Shown: positions 17,560 to 25,576, counted from the first letter of the stretch. The stretch is 64,000 nucleotides of DNA from Vicinamibacteria bacterium (GCA_019694155.1 JAIBCN010000252.1:1-64000), one strand, 5' to 3'. Made by a program: numbers and translations. Notes: generated by a model not told the origin, from the letters alone.

Positions 17560-17988
17560 CACCTTCACCGTCCCAAAGTGACGCATGTACCTTCCCTTCG
17601 CTCCCAGCAGCTTGTCTATGAACTGCCGGGCGTAGGCCTCCGCATGGGCCTCCATTTCCGCCCGCTCAGCCGCCTCGATCTTCGCGGCTCTCGCTTCCTG
17701 CGAATAGCGCCCATGAATCCATCGAGCGCGACGACTGCGGGCCAGGCCTTCTTCGGTCCTCGGCCCGGTACTCAAGCCTCCGTGTAGTCGACACCGCGCC
17801 TTGCCACGGATGGCGCGGCAGCGGCACGCCTTCCCGCTTCGGTTTCGAGCGCCGCACCCGGGCGCGGTCGAGAGATCTCCGGGCGGATTTCCGTTCTTCA
17901 GCCAGCCGTGTCGAGAGCGTGAAAAGCTGGTTCTTACTAGCATCTCGCCTCGCCGTTCATGGGGTTGATCCGTCCGGCTCAAGAGCAC
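17557..17988 (-). CDS. HGG-STG domain protein of mobile elements
   Basis: Up to 143 residues. The recognisable block is CGARNRSGKACRCRAIRGKA followed by RCRLHGGLSTGPRTEEGLAR: a CG...G.C..... (K/R)xRCRxHGGxSTGP motif typical of small proteins in prophages and integrative elements (HGG-STG family, function unknown). The conserved cysteines and histidine suggest a zinc or nucleic-acid-binding site. A charged helix (KIEAAERAEMEAHAEAYARQ) follows. The start is uncertain: ATG 17988 or an internal ATG 15 codons later. Confidence 0.7.
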   Translation of the reverse strand: MLLSRTDQPHERRGEMLVRTSFSRSRHGWLKNGNPPGDLSTAPGCGARNRSGKACRCRAIRGKARCRLHGGLSTGPRTEEGLARSRRARWIHGRYSQEARAAKIEAAERAEMEAHAEAYARQFIDKLLGAKGRYMRHFGTVKV

Positions 17989-18168
17989 GGGAAGAGATTC
18001 CAGAGGTTTCGCCCTGTGAAGGGTCTATAGGTGTCGGGTTTCATAGGTCGAGCCGTGATCTGGCCTCAGTTTTTCTCAGGTTCTCGGTGTACCTGTGACT
18101 ACTTGTGATTACTTCTCGCTTCAATGCGTGGGGGTCCGCCTCGATCTGATGATGGAGAATGACGGAGT

Positions 18169-19473
18169 TCACGCGGCGAGCCCTTCGCCCTCGTGCGCCG
18201 GAGACTCGAAACGGAATACTTCGCCGCGAAAGCGAAGCTCTGTCCGGCCTTCCGCGCCGTTCCTGTTCTTGCCCAAGACCGCAATCACCCGCTCGCTCGA
18301 ATCCTCGCCGCGATGGAGAAAGAGGATCTGATGCGCGTCCTGTTCCAGGCTTCCGCTTTCTCGGAGGTCGCTCTTCCGAGGCTCCGAGTTTTCCCGCTTC
18401 TCCACGTCGCGGTTTAGTTGGCAACAAGCGACCACGGGAACAGACAATGCGCCCCCAAGGCCCTTGAGCGCCCGCGATGTTTCGGAGACATTGCCTTCCC
18501 TCGTCTGGAACTTCCCGGCTGCGGGTGCGAGCAGTTGCAGGTAGTCCACGACCACGACGCCGAGGCCATGCGCTCTCCCGGCCACCATGCGCGCCTGCGC
18601 CCTTATCTCGGTCGGGGTCGGGGTTCCCTCGATAACGTAAAACGGCCTTGCCGCGATCGCTTCCACCGCCTCATTCAAGGCCCGGGCATCTTTCAACGAA
18701 AGCCCGCGCCGGATTCGTTCAACACTCAGGCCCGACTCGCAGAGGATCCTCCGCTCATGGATCTCGGAGCGCGTCATCTCGGCTGAGACGAACAGAACGC
18801 CCTTCCCGCTCCTTGCAACGTTCTCGGCAATCTGCGCCGCGATGGCCGACTTCCCGCCCCCAGGCCTTGCCGCGATTATCAGAACGTTCCCAGGGGCGGG
18901 AGAAGGCCTCAGGATGCGATCTAGGCCCGGTATGCCTGTCCTGATTCCTCGGGCCTCGCTCGCGGGCGTGAGCAAGTTCCTATGCGCTTCGCGGACACCA
19001 GCCGCGGAGTCAATGTCGAAGCTCAGGACGTGCCGCTCCGTCTCATCTAGGAGTCGCCTTGCTTCGTCCAATGCGTCGGCACTGTTCCCCGTGTCTTCTG
19101 CTACTCGGGCCATTATGGCGGCCGCATCCTTGACCCTTCGGAGTTTCGCCCCGTCGCGGACTACCTTCTCCCATCGGGCGAGGGTTTCCGGGGTCACTGT
19201 GGGTATTCCATCCAGGAGGCCTGCCACGTAGCCGACGCCGCCCGCTGCTTCCATCTTGCCGGTTCGCTGAAGCTCGTTCTTTACCGTCACGAGATCAACG
19301 CCCGTTTGGTCCGCGTCGAGGGTTGCGACCGCAGCGAATACTGCGCGGAGTCTCGGTTCTCCGAAGTCGCCCGCGCTAAGTGATACGGCGGGGAGTAGCG
19401 CCGGAGTCACCAGAACGGCACCGAGGAGAGCCCGCTCTGCCTCGATTGACTCAGAGACCCCGCCCCTACGCAC
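18169..19473 (-). CDS. DnaB-like replicative DNA helicase
   Basis: 434 residues, GTG start overlapping the preceding gene by 8 nt. The N-terminal DnaB domain begins SESIEAERALLGAVLVTPAL. The RecA-like C-terminal domain has Walker A AARPGGGKSAIA (K208), Walker B VVVVDYLQLL (D310), then NVSETSRALKGL, VACCQLNRDVEKR and SGSLEQDAHQILFLHR, all hallmark DnaB motifs. It should form a hexamer and unwind the element's replication fork. About 20 residues shorter than typical chromosomal DnaB. A replicative helicase on a 7-kb element implies autonomous replication after excision. Confidence 0.88.
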   Translation of the reverse strand: MRRGGVSESIEAERALLGAVLVTPALLPAVSLSAGDFGEPRLRAVFAAVATLDADQTGVDLVTVKNELQRTGKMEAAGGVGYVAGLLDGIPTVTPETLARWEKVVRDGAKLRRVKDAAAIMARVAEDTGNSADALDEARRLLDETERHVLSFDIDSAAGVREAHRNLLTPASEARGIRTGIPGLDRILRPSPAPGNVLIIAARPGGGKSAIAAQIAENVARSGKGVLFVSAEMTRSEIHERRILCESGLSVERIRRGLSLKDARALNEAVEAIAARPFYVIEGTPTPTEIRAQARMVAGRAHGLGVVVVDYLQLLAPAAGKFQTREGNVSETSRALKGLGGALSVPVVACCQLNRDVEKRENSEPRKSDLRESGSLEQDAHQILFLHRGEDSSERVIAVLGKNRNGAEGRTELRFRGEVFRFESPAHEGEGLAA

Positions 19474-20029
19474 AAAGCGCCCCTGGGAATGCTGGAAGGC
19501 TGTGAGAGTCGCTGACTCGTCGGACTAGGTGATCGAGGTTGACGGCATTCAACGCCAGGGGAGGGGCTTCCCCTATTTGCAGGATTGAATCCGTAGAGGA
19601 TTGAGGAAGGATTCTGTTCGCAAACCTTGCGAGAGTCGGCTTCACTCTTTGCGAGGGTCGCCCCTTCCTCTTCGCCACTTTTTGCGAGGGTCGGACTCCT
19701 TGACCTCCGCAACCTTTGCCAGAGTCCGCAGGCCTGATCGTGGTGAAAGGTGCAAGAAGCGTGTACGTGTTCGCCCGCTTTGCCCCGGCCATGCTGCCGG
19801 ATTCGATGTCCAGGAAACCGGCCCCTTCAAGCTCCCTTCCTGCGCTCCAAGCCGTGCGCTCCGAGCATCCGGCCTCCCTTGCAAGCAGTCTCAGACTCAG
19901 CGTCCACACTGGAGCGTTGAACATGTGGTTCGAGACCACGAGAGCCACCGTGCGAGCCTTCTGCGAGAGCGTGCAGCCCTCCCACAGCACCCAGGACTTG
20001 ACCGCCATGAAGTAGTTCGGCCCCTTCAC
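19466..20029 (-). CDS. Helix-turn-helix replication-initiation-type protein
   Basis: 187 residues. The N-terminal ~90 residues form a winged-helix-like domain: NYFMAVKSWVLWEGCTLSQK, ARTVALVVSNHMFNAPVWTL, then SLRLLAREAGCSERTAWSAG as the helix-turn-helix and LEGAGFLDIESGSMAGAKRA as a wing. This arrangement is common in phage and plasmid replication organisers encoded just before a helicase. The C-terminal half is basic and low in predicted structure. It overlaps the 75-aa gene upstream (ATGA) and the helicase downstream by 8 nt, so all are one operon. A direct role in origin binding is inference. Confidence 0.65.
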   Translation of the reverse strand: MKGPNYFMAVKSWVLWEGCTLSQKARTVALVVSNHMFNAPVWTLSLRLLAREAGCSERTAWSAGRELEGAGFLDIESGSMAGAKRANTYTLLAPFTTIRPADSGKGCGGQGVRPSQKVAKRKGRPSQRVKPTLARFANRILPQSSTDSILQIGEAPPLALNAVNLDHLVRRVSDSHSLPAFPGALCA

Positions 20030-20253
20030 GCGGCACGCTCCAGGCGACGGAGCGCGGCCGCGACTATCGCCCTGTCGTCGCCATCCAATCGGCTCTCGGC
20101 GTCACGTAGGGCGCGGAGACGGGCTTCAAGCGACGTATCGAGTCGGTGCGGACCTGAAACACTGGTGCCGGTGTTATCCTTCGCCCCGCTCAGCCTCCCC
20201 AGACTGATTAGGCCCTCGCCCCGGCGGGGGCTTCGTCTTTCTGGAGGTGCCAT
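20026..20253 (-). CDS. Small charged protein of the replication operon (75 aa)
   Basis: Starts at an ATG that shares one base with the stop of the AlpA-like gene (TAATG) and ends overlapping the next ATG. The N-terminal half is Gly/Ser/Pro-rich; the C-terminal half (TSLEARLRALRDAESRLDGD) looks like an amphipathic helix or coiled coil. No family is recognised. The double translational overlaps argue that it is real. Confidence 0.6.
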   Translation of the reverse strand: MAPPERRSPRRGEGLISLGRLSGAKDNTGTSVSGPHRLDTSLEARLRALRDAESRLDGDDRAIVAAALRRLERAA

Positions 20254-20507
20254 TAGGCGGCCTCCTTGGCATACGTGACGGGCTTACGGGAGGCTATGAA
20301 TGCTTCGATGTCAGTAGCGCGCCACGCGATGCGAGAGGGGCCGAGTTTCACGGGGGCGGGGAATGCGCCGCGAATCGCGTTCCTCCAGCACCACGTCCTA
20401 GCTGCCCGCCCGGAGCGAAGGCCCAGGACATGGCAAACGGCGGGGAAGTCCAGAAACGCGGGCGTGCCTGCGAATCTCGGAGTGTTGTTTGGTGTTATCT
20501 GGGTCAT
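20253..20507 (-). CDS. AlpA-like DNA-binding regulator/excisionase
   Basis: 84 residues from ATG 20507, chosen because AAGGAG lies 11 nt upstream. A short N-terminal part (RFAGTPAFLDFPAVCHVLGL) is followed by RTWCWRNAIRGAFPAPVKLG and PSRIAWRATDIEAFIASRKP. The last segment, G-x-R-x-x-x-W-x-x-x-D-I-E-x-F/W-I, is the signature of AlpA/MerR-like small regulators of prophages and satellites, which activate integrase or act as excisionases. It heads the replication operon. Confidence 0.75.
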   Translation of the reverse strand: MTQITPNNTPRFAGTPAFLDFPAVCHVLGLRSGRAARTWCWRNAIRGAFPAPVKLGPSRIAWRATDIEAFIASRKPVTYAKEAA

Positions 20508-20599
20508 CGGTGCTTGGTCTCCTTGTAAAACCAGACACCATTGTGAGGCCCAGTGTTGTCTCAAAAATCAGGCGCACCCGTCGAGTATTTCGACATGGC

Positions 20600-21364
20600 C
20601 TAGCGATGCTCGATCTTTGGTGCCGGACGAGGATGCCGCGTGTTGGCACTTCTCGCTCGACTCACTAAGAGATCCACGCGCTCAGGTGTCGCGAACCCCG
20701 CGGAGTAAAGCAGATCCGAGATGATGCCGGCCTGGTGCGAGGGCGGGATCTTGAATTGATCGAGAACGAGGAGCATGTCGGCCACGTAGTCAGCCCGGAG
20801 CGCAGACGCCGGCCTCCCCTTCCGGCGGCGCGGCGAAAGGATCGGGTAAATCGGTCTTAGAGCCAGATCGAGGGCTTTGACGCTCGATCGAAGGGCGGAG
20901 GTCTCTTCCGAGATGATGTTCGGCCTCCCGTTCAGGGGACTTACGGACCGATCCGGCTGCAGCCGATGCCAGTAGACGACGGCAAGAGTCAATAAGTCAT
21001 GGGTGTCCTCGACCGTCAGAACGGAGAGGGCTCCATCCATCACGGCCAGGGCCTTCAGCAAAGCCTTCAGACGGGGTCCTAGCGACCCGGCGGGTTTCCT
21101 CTTCGCCTCTTCCTGTTGCTGACGCTCGAAGGCACGAAAGAGGGCAAACGACATGAGGTCCTCGACCATCCGAGGAATCTCGCCATCTCTACCTAGGCCA
21201 TCCAAGGCCGTCGTCAGCAACCGGGTTAGCTCGGTCTCCTCGATGCGGCATGTGGTCTCAGGATCCAATGACGTGTAGTAGCGACGCGGGAGGTCTTCCC
21301 AAGTCCCGTCGGTTCGTTTGGCGCGGATTACCCCGACGCCCGTCCCCGCATTGCCCTTCGCCAT
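20600..21364 (-). CDS. Unknown protein of the integrative element (254 aa)
   Basis: A soluble, mostly helical protein with GGAGG about 10 nt before ATG 21364. It starts MAKGNAGTGVGVIRAKRTDG and contains leucine-rich helices (PRLKALLKALAVMDGALSVL; DTHDLLTLAVVYWHRLQPDR) and a basic segment (YPILSPRRRKGRPASALRAD). No cysteine cluster, nucleotide-binding loop or catalytic motif stands out. It lies between the recombinase and the AlpA-like gene on the same strand. Function cannot be assigned. Confidence 0.65.
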   Translation of the reverse strand: MAKGNAGTGVGVIRAKRTDGTWEDLPRRYYTSLDPETTCRIEETELTRLLTTALDGLGRDGEIPRMVEDLMSFALFRAFERQQQEEAKRKPAGSLGPRLKALLKALAVMDGALSVLTVEDTHDLLTLAVVYWHRLQPDRSVSPLNGRPNIISEETSALRSSVKALDLALRPIYPILSPRRRKGRPASALRADYVADMLLVLDQFKIPPSHQAGIISDLLYSAGFATPERVDLLVSRARSANTRHPRPAPKIEHR

Positions 21365-21474
21365 GATCCAAGGCCCTCCGCAAGCCCGCGAGGTCTAGAG
21401 AGAATCAGCGGCAGACCGGGCGCGGAACCCCGGCTCTCGGCCCGTCGGCCTAGCCGCTGATTGGTACGAAGACG

Positions 21475-22836
21475 TTACGCTCCGAACCGTCCGGTAAGAA
21501 CCTTCCCAGGCTTCGGAGATTCCGCGGAGACGATCGCCGCGAGGTGTTTCGCCCAGGCGTCCAAAGCCCGCGCTCGCTCGCGCACGCCGGTCCCTTCGGG
21601 CGAATAGACCCGGTTCAGCGACGGCGCGAGGTGCCCAAGTACGGCCTCCGCGACGCTCGCGGAAACCTCAAGCTCCGTTTCGAGGATCGAGCGGCCAGCC
21701 CTTCGGAGATCGTGGAATCGGGCAGGGTGCGCCGTCCACTTCCGCCGCTCCTTTGCCTTGCCCTCTGTCGCCGCGCTCGCCTTCTTCCCTTTCTTCGGCT
21801 CAGCGATTCCGGCCGCGATCAAGAGAGCGTCCCAGGCTTTCGAGGTTGGCTTCAGAGCGCCGCGCAGGCCGGGGAACAGGTACAGGGAGCCGATAGCCTC
21901 GGACTGTTCGATAAGGCCCTTGAGCAGCGTCACGGCGTCTTGCGCTAGCGGCACCGTCAAGGGCTCGCCGTTCTTCCGTCGCTCCCCAGGGATCCGCCAG
22001 ACCTTGCCCGTGAGGTCAAACTCCGCGGTCTTGGCTTCGAAGATCTCTCCGCGCCGGGCGAGGGTCAACATTCCGAGTCGCACACCGGCCCCATACAGCC
22101 CCTGAGAATCAGCGGCTGTCCAAAGCGCCCGGAGTTGATCGGGAGTCAGAACCACGCGCCGCCGCCCGCCGTCCTTCACGCGGAAATCCGCGCGCCGTAC
22201 TCCCGTCATCGGGGAAGAGGGGAGGATGTCCCGCTCGACGGCCAGCCGGAAGACGAGGGTAAGGAGCTTGTGCGCCGAATCCGCCGCCCAGGTACTCCGG
22301 GCCTTGATTGTGGAGAGAGCGCGGCGAACGTCCTCCTTTCGGATGTCCTGGGCCTTCATTGCCCCGAGCGTCGGAATGATCGAGGCCTTGAGGATGGAAT
22401 CCCACCCGCGACGAGTACTAGGCCGGATATCCGCTCCGGCGATGATCGAGCGGGCGAGGGTTTCGAGGGTCTCCGCCGCCTCCGTCTCTCGCTTCGCCTT
22501 TTCCTCGGCCTTTCGCTTTTCCTCGGCCTCGATGCGTTCGCGTTCAACCTTGGCCCGGTACTTCGCCCCGGACTGCGCCGCGTCGATCTCTGCTTTCTGT
22601 TTCTTTGCCTCTCTGCGCGCCTCCGTGACGTTTAGAGAGCCCGGGAGCCCATCAGCCCTCCCAAGGGTCAACCGGTGTCCCGCGTGGCCGTAGCGGAGAA
22701 CCCAGGAGCGCGCACCGGAGGGCCGGACGCGAACCCATAGCCCCCTACGGTCGGGGTCCTGATGATTTCCCGGTTCTAGGCGATCTATGAGGGCCTGAAC
22801 CTCGGCGGGTCGGAGTTTCTTCCATGTTGTCCGCAT
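21475..22836 (-). CDS. int: Tyrosine recombinase (integrase) of the element
   Basis: 453 residues. The N-terminus (DPDRRGLWVRVRPSGARSWV, YGHAGHRLTLGRADGLPGSL) is the arm-binding domain typical of integrases that target tRNA genes. A long charged helix (about 75-125) and core-binding domain (about 125-215) follow. The catalytic set is complete: R261 (LARRGEI), K288 (KNGEPLTVPL), H375 and R378 (FHDLRRAGRS), H402 (VLGHL) and nucleophile Y411 (NRVYSPE). GGAGG lies 5 nt before the ATG. The right arm-type repeats lie about 35 bp upstream of the start, so the recombinase may repress its own promoter. Confidence 0.93.
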   Translation of the reverse strand: MRTTWKKLRPAEVQALIDRLEPGNHQDPDRRGLWVRVRPSGARSWVLRYGHAGHRLTLGRADGLPGSLNVTEARREAKKQKAEIDAAQSGAKYRAKVERERIEAEEKRKAEEKAKRETEAAETLETLARSIIAGADIRPSTRRGWDSILKASIIPTLGAMKAQDIRKEDVRRALSTIKARSTWAADSAHKLLTLVFRLAVERDILPSSPMTGVRRADFRVKDGGRRRVVLTPDQLRALWTAADSQGLYGAGVRLGMLTLARRGEIFEAKTAEFDLTGKVWRIPGERRKNGEPLTVPLAQDAVTLLKGLIEQSEAIGSLYLFPGLRGALKPTSKAWDALLIAAGIAEPKKGKKASAATEGKAKERRKWTAHPARFHDLRRAGRSILETELEVSASVAEAVLGHLAPSLNRVYSPEGTGVRERARALDAWAKHLAAIVSAESPKPGKVLTGRFGA

Positions 22837-22870
22837 CGAAACCTCCCGGCCCGAGGGTCTGCCCGATATT

Positions 22871-22893
22871 CGGGGCCAGCATCGGGGCCAGCA
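22871..22893 (+). repeat. Right arm-type repeat pair
   Basis: CGGGGCCAGCAT (22871-22882) followed by CGGGGCCAGCA (22883-22893), identical over 23 bp to the left doublet and in the same orientation. It is 127 bp inside attR and 35 bp upstream of the recombinase start. The rest of 22837-23019 holds no gene. Confidence 0.7.
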
Positions 22894-23019
22894 CTTGCAG
22901 ACGATACCACTGTAACCTGAAAAACACTAGAATATCCAGAAGTACCAGCATTAGAGCCTCAGAATGAGGGTTTTGGGCTCATTTCGTACCACGGTCGAAC
23001 CCGGCGAAAACTAATCTCC

Positions 23020-23070
23020 TCGCCCTTTCAAGGCGAAGATCGAGGGTTCGAATCCCTCCAGGGTTACCAC
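23020..23070 (+). repeat. attR: 51-bp copy of tRNA-Glu 3' end
   Basis: Exact copy of 16007-16057. Upstream bases differ from the tRNA, so no second functional tRNA exists here. Confidence 0.92.
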
Positions 23071-23116
23071 CCTTCCGGGATCCTCCCCCTCCGCCTGCGA
23101 TCGAGGGTTACCAAGT

Positions 23117-23145
23117 CGATCTGCCGGCCGAAGGCCGTCAGATCG
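23117..23145. repeat. 13-bp stem hairpin between att scars
   Basis: CGATCTGCCGGCC and GGCCGTCAGATCG pair over 13 positions with one mismatch and a 3-nt loop. There is no T-tract. Just before it (23099-23113) lies GATCGAGGGTTACCA, which looks like a tRNA tail with an internal deletion. Confidence 0.45.
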
Positions 23146-23172
23146 CATGGAGCGCTTCGCTTCGCTCAGCGT

Positions 23173-23194
23173 CGAGTCCCTCCAGGGTTACCAC
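23173..23194 (+). repeat. Decayed att scar 2 (tRNA-Glu tail)
   Basis: The 22 bases differ by one from the tRNA end 16036-16057. This indicates an additional older insertion or tandem attachment event 124 bp beyond attR. Confidence 0.7.
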
Positions 23195-23363
23195 CCAGGC
23201 CACTATCGACGGGTTGTTTCGAACGTCTCGCGATGCCCGGCATCAAGTCCGAATTGTGGGCTCAGCAGACCAAGCCGGGCATCGATCGGATGAGGTGGCT
23301 CCCCAAAAAGGAGCGGATGCCGGCGCGACAGATAGACTCGCCGAACCGGGAGGACTAACGCAC

Positions 23364-23993
23364 ATGTTCCCACGCGCACTGGCGACCGCCTCGCTAGCCC
23401 TACTCTCCGTCGTAACGCCTTTTCGCAACCGCAGCGGCGCCCACGACCAAGTCCCCCCTACAGGGGATCTCATCGCCAGCCCAGAGAAAGGTCAAAAAGC
23501 TGGTGTGGCCAAAGACACAAGCCTCAGCGGGACAACCGAGTGGCTACGAGATTTCTTCGAGACGGAGGCGAACGTCTCTAACACAAATTGGCGAGACAAA
23601 TACCGCATAGTCGCCAAGGGCTGCGAGATAACCATCGTGCACGATACCGAGGATCTGAGCTGCACGAGGATCGAGAATAAGGACGTCTGCGACCCGTGGC
23701 CCCACTCCACGATGACGAGTTTCAGGCAGGTCTTCAATCTGAAGGACATCGACATGGATCGCATCGAGGTCCACGAGGAGGCCTCCTTCAGAGCCTTCGC
23801 CGTAAGCTTGACAACCCAGAACAACCGGCCTCTCGTCGCCCACGCGGTTAAGATTGCAGGGGAGTTTGTGAAGAGCGGGGAACGGCCGCAAGCGGCATAC
23901 GCCGTGCTCCCAACCCAGGAAGGCGCTGAGCGCGTGGCCAAAGCATTTCGGAACGCCGTCGCCCGATGCGGCGGCAAGCGTTCGGCCTTCTAG
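23364..23993 (+). CDS. Secreted protein of unknown function between att scars
   Basis: 209 residues from ATG 23364, with GGAGG 10 nt upstream. The N-terminus (MFPRALATASLALLSVVTPF) is a signal peptide. The mature domain has VSNTNWRDKYRIVAKGCEIT, then a pair of cysteines (LSCTRIENKDVCDPW), then VFNLKDIDMDRIEVHEEASF and a C-terminal helix (AERVAKAFRNAVARCGGKRS). The pattern strand-Cys-strand-'NLKDID...V' recalls small secreted proteins of unknown function. Base use is less GC-rich than the flanking chromosome. It lies between tRNA-tail remnants, so it is probably left from an earlier mobile element. Confidence 0.7.
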   Translation: MFPRALATASLALLSVVTPFRNRSGAHDQVPPTGDLIASPEKGQKAGVAKDTSLSGTTEWLRDFFETEANVSNTNWRDKYRIVAKGCEITIVHDTEDLSCTRIENKDVCDPWPHSTMTSFRQVFNLKDIDMDRIEVHEEASFRAFAVSLTTQNNRPLVAHAVKIAGEFVKSGERPQAAYAVLPTQEGAERVAKAFRNAVARCGGKRSAF

Positions 23994-24387
23994 CTAGGCC
24001 TTCGTCTCCCCATTCCCAACGCGGCGCGCCGGTCCCTCGGTGATCCCCGGGCTTTCATTTGCCCAAGTGTGGCTCGATGGAGACCTTGACTACGCTCTCC
24101 TGTGCGCGCAGCGTTGAAGGACGCATCGGCTTCACCTTCCGTTGCGAGGCCTCAAGGAGGATGTTCATCCGCATTCGGAAGCGGCCGGGCCCGTCAGATC
24201 CTCACCGCCAGTCGGGTTCTGCACCCGCGCCGCCTCAATCTCGGCGGGCTTCTTCGTTGCCGCCTTCCGGGCCATGGCGAGGCCGAGGGGAGCTCTTTCG
24301 GCGTAGAGTCCCTCCACGGTTACCACCCTTGCGCCGCGGCCAGGACTCGACGGGTGCCATCCGAACACCAATCGAGCCCTGGCCGTC
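23994..24387. other. Gene-poor stretch with element debris
   Basis: No convincing full-length gene is seen. A 36-codon minus-strand frame at 24165-24275 (starting MARKAATKKPAEIEAARV) may be a gene fragment. The third tRNA-tail scar lies at 24306-24326. Confidence 0.4.
24306..24326 (+). repeat. Decayed att scar 3 (tRNA-Glu tail)
   Basis: The 21 bases match the tRNA end with two differences and continue with CCCTT as after attR. This probably marks the outer limit of the insertion hotspot. Confidence 0.6.
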
Positions 24388-24588
24388 TCAGCTTGCTCCT
24401 CCCAGGGCGTCGACCGCCCATGAGGCGATCTGCCTCGAGCCCTCGTCGGGCTCCACACGCGCGGCGGTGACATCCGGGCAGAACAGGCAGCTGAAGATCG
24501 GGGCAACCACCGGGTCGATGGCCACGACGGAGGGGTAGAACCCGAGCCGCCACCGGACCTCGTCGCCGCACTGTTCGCACGTCGTCAT
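24388..24588 (-). CDS. Small zinc-ribbon-like protein (66 aa)
   Basis: Two CxxC pairs, CEQCGDEV at residues 4-7 and CLFCPD at about 34-37, could bind one zinc. The remainder is a short helix (EGSRQIASWAVDALGG). TAGCGT lies 8 nt before the ATG, and there is no Shine-Dalgarno. The family is not recognised. The gene lies just outside the outermost att scar. Confidence 0.55.
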   Translation of the reverse strand: MTTCEQCGDEVRWRLGFYPSVVAIDPVVAPIFSCLFCPDVTAARVEPDEGSRQIASWAVDALGGAS

Positions 24589-24633
24589 CGGGAGGCACGC
24601 TAAGGAGCCCGGGGGGCGCGTCCGGTGCTCGAA

Positions 24634-24657
24634 TGTGACGCTTCGGCAAGCGTCACA
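24634..24657. terminator. Perfect 10-bp hairpin downstream of the phosphodiesterase gene
   Basis: TGTGACGCTT and AAGCGTCACA flank a CGGC loop; AGTTTT follows on the plus strand. It lies 29 bp past the stop of the minus-strand phosphodiesterase gene. Direction of use is unclear. Confidence 0.5.
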
Positions 24658-24685
24658 AGTTTTCCGGCGTGCGGAAGAGGGCGCC

Positions 24686-25576
24686 CTACCGGGCGAAGGC
24701 CTCCAGGACCGGTTTCCCGGCGTTGTCGGTGGGCAGGGTCAGGCCCAGGAGGAAGGCCGCGGTGGCGGCGGTGTCCATGGTCGAGACGGCGCCGGCGATC
24801 GCGTAGTCCGGGCGGATGCGGGGTCCCGCGATGATCCAGGGAATGGTCATGTCCAGGGGGTCGGTGGTGCCGTGGCCCGTGCCGTGGCCGCCGTGGTCCG
24901 CGGTCACGATCAGTGTGGTGTTTTCGGGGAGGGCGGCGATGACGCGGCCGAGCGCCACGTCGGCTCTCGCCACGTTGTCCCGGTAGGCGGCCGACATCCA
25001 GGAACTGGCGTGCCCGGACAGGTCCACGTCGGGAAGATGGACGACGAGGAGGTCGACGCCGGAGAAGAGCTGGGCTGCCGCCTGTTCAGCGACATCCGCA
25101 TCGGCGCGCGTCCCGCCCACGAAGATGTCCATCTCCCTCGTGTCACGGAGCGTGTTGAACTTCTCCTTGCCGGCGACGAGGGCGGTTCGACGTCCGGATC
25201 CGCGCGCCGCGCTGAAGATCATGGGCACCCGGATGGCGCCGTTTGCGGGCAGGTAGTCGTCCCACGTGACCCCGTGTCGCGTCGGGGGATAGCCGGAGAG
25301 CATCGAAATGTGCGAGGGCAGCGTGTTCGAAGGCGTGATGGTCTGGGCCTTCCAGGTGGACGCTCCCTTCTTCGCAAGCGCGCTCAGGTTCGGCGGATTC
25401 ACCTGCTGGACGGCATCGGGGCGAAGCCCGTCGATCGAGACGATGACCACGCGGACGGGCGCCGCCACCGGGGGCGTCGGCGTCGGGGTGGGCGGGAGTG
25501 TGGACGAGCCACCGCCGCAGGCCGCGGCGAGATACCCCAGGAGAGCAGGAGCGAGGCGTCTGAGGGCTCGAGTCAT
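24686..25576 (-). CDS. Lipoprotein phosphodiesterase, nucleotide pyrophosphatase family
   Basis: 296 residues. The lipobox LAAAC (Cys at 20) and a Ser/Pro/Thr linker (TLPPTPTPTPPVAAP) show an exported, lipid-anchored protein. Alkaline-phosphatase-superfamily motifs follow: VVIVSIDGLRPDAV (first metal Asp), NTLPSHISMLSGYPPTRHGV (catalytic Thr/Ser site), LPDVDLSGH (Asp/His ligands) and TADHGGHG (Asp-His pair). Such enzymes hydrolyse phosphodiester or pyrophosphate bonds of nucleotides or lipid headgroups. At under 300 residues it is compact for the family. Confidence 0.85.
   Translation of the reverse strand: MTRALRRLAPALLGYLAAACGGGSSTLPPTPTPTPPVAAPVRVVIVSIDGLRPDAVQQVNPPNLSALAKKGASTWKAQTITPSNTLPSHISMLSGYPPTRHGVTWDDYLPANGAIRVPMIFSAARGSGRRTALVAGKEKFNTLRDTREMDIFVGGTRADADVAEQAAAQLFSGVDLLVVHLPDVDLSGHASSWMSAAYRDNVARADVALGRVIAALPENTTLIVTADHGGHGTGHGTTDPLDMTIPWIIAGPRIRPDYAIAGAVSTMDTAATAAFLLGLTLPTDNAGKPVLEAFAR

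Larger units (their letters stand above)
16007..23070. mobile_element. 7-kb tRNA-Glu integrative element, phage-satellite-like
   Basis: Bounded by exact 51-bp direct repeats of the tRNA 3' end. Contents on the minus strand from the right end: tyrosine recombinase, unknown 254-aa protein, AlpA-like regulator, 75-aa protein, helix-turn-helix replication-type protein, DnaB-like helicase, HGG-STG protein and a secreted protein; on the plus strand an NYN-domain protein at the left end. Recombinase, AlpA and replication genes together are the core of phage satellites (P4-like, Gram-negative PICIs). No structural, lysis or conjugation genes occur. The recombinase catalytic set and the boundaries are intact, so it may still excise. 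Confidence 0.9.

Noticed and set aside
23020-23095. Possible second tRNA-Glu
   Set aside because: Only the 3' half is duplicated; the acceptor 5' strand and D arm are absent, so it is an attachment site, not a gene.
24059-24538. Plus-strand frames between the att scars
   Set aside because: Translations are Arg/Ser/Pro-rich without pattern, and they overlap the better supported zinc-ribbon gene on the minus strand.
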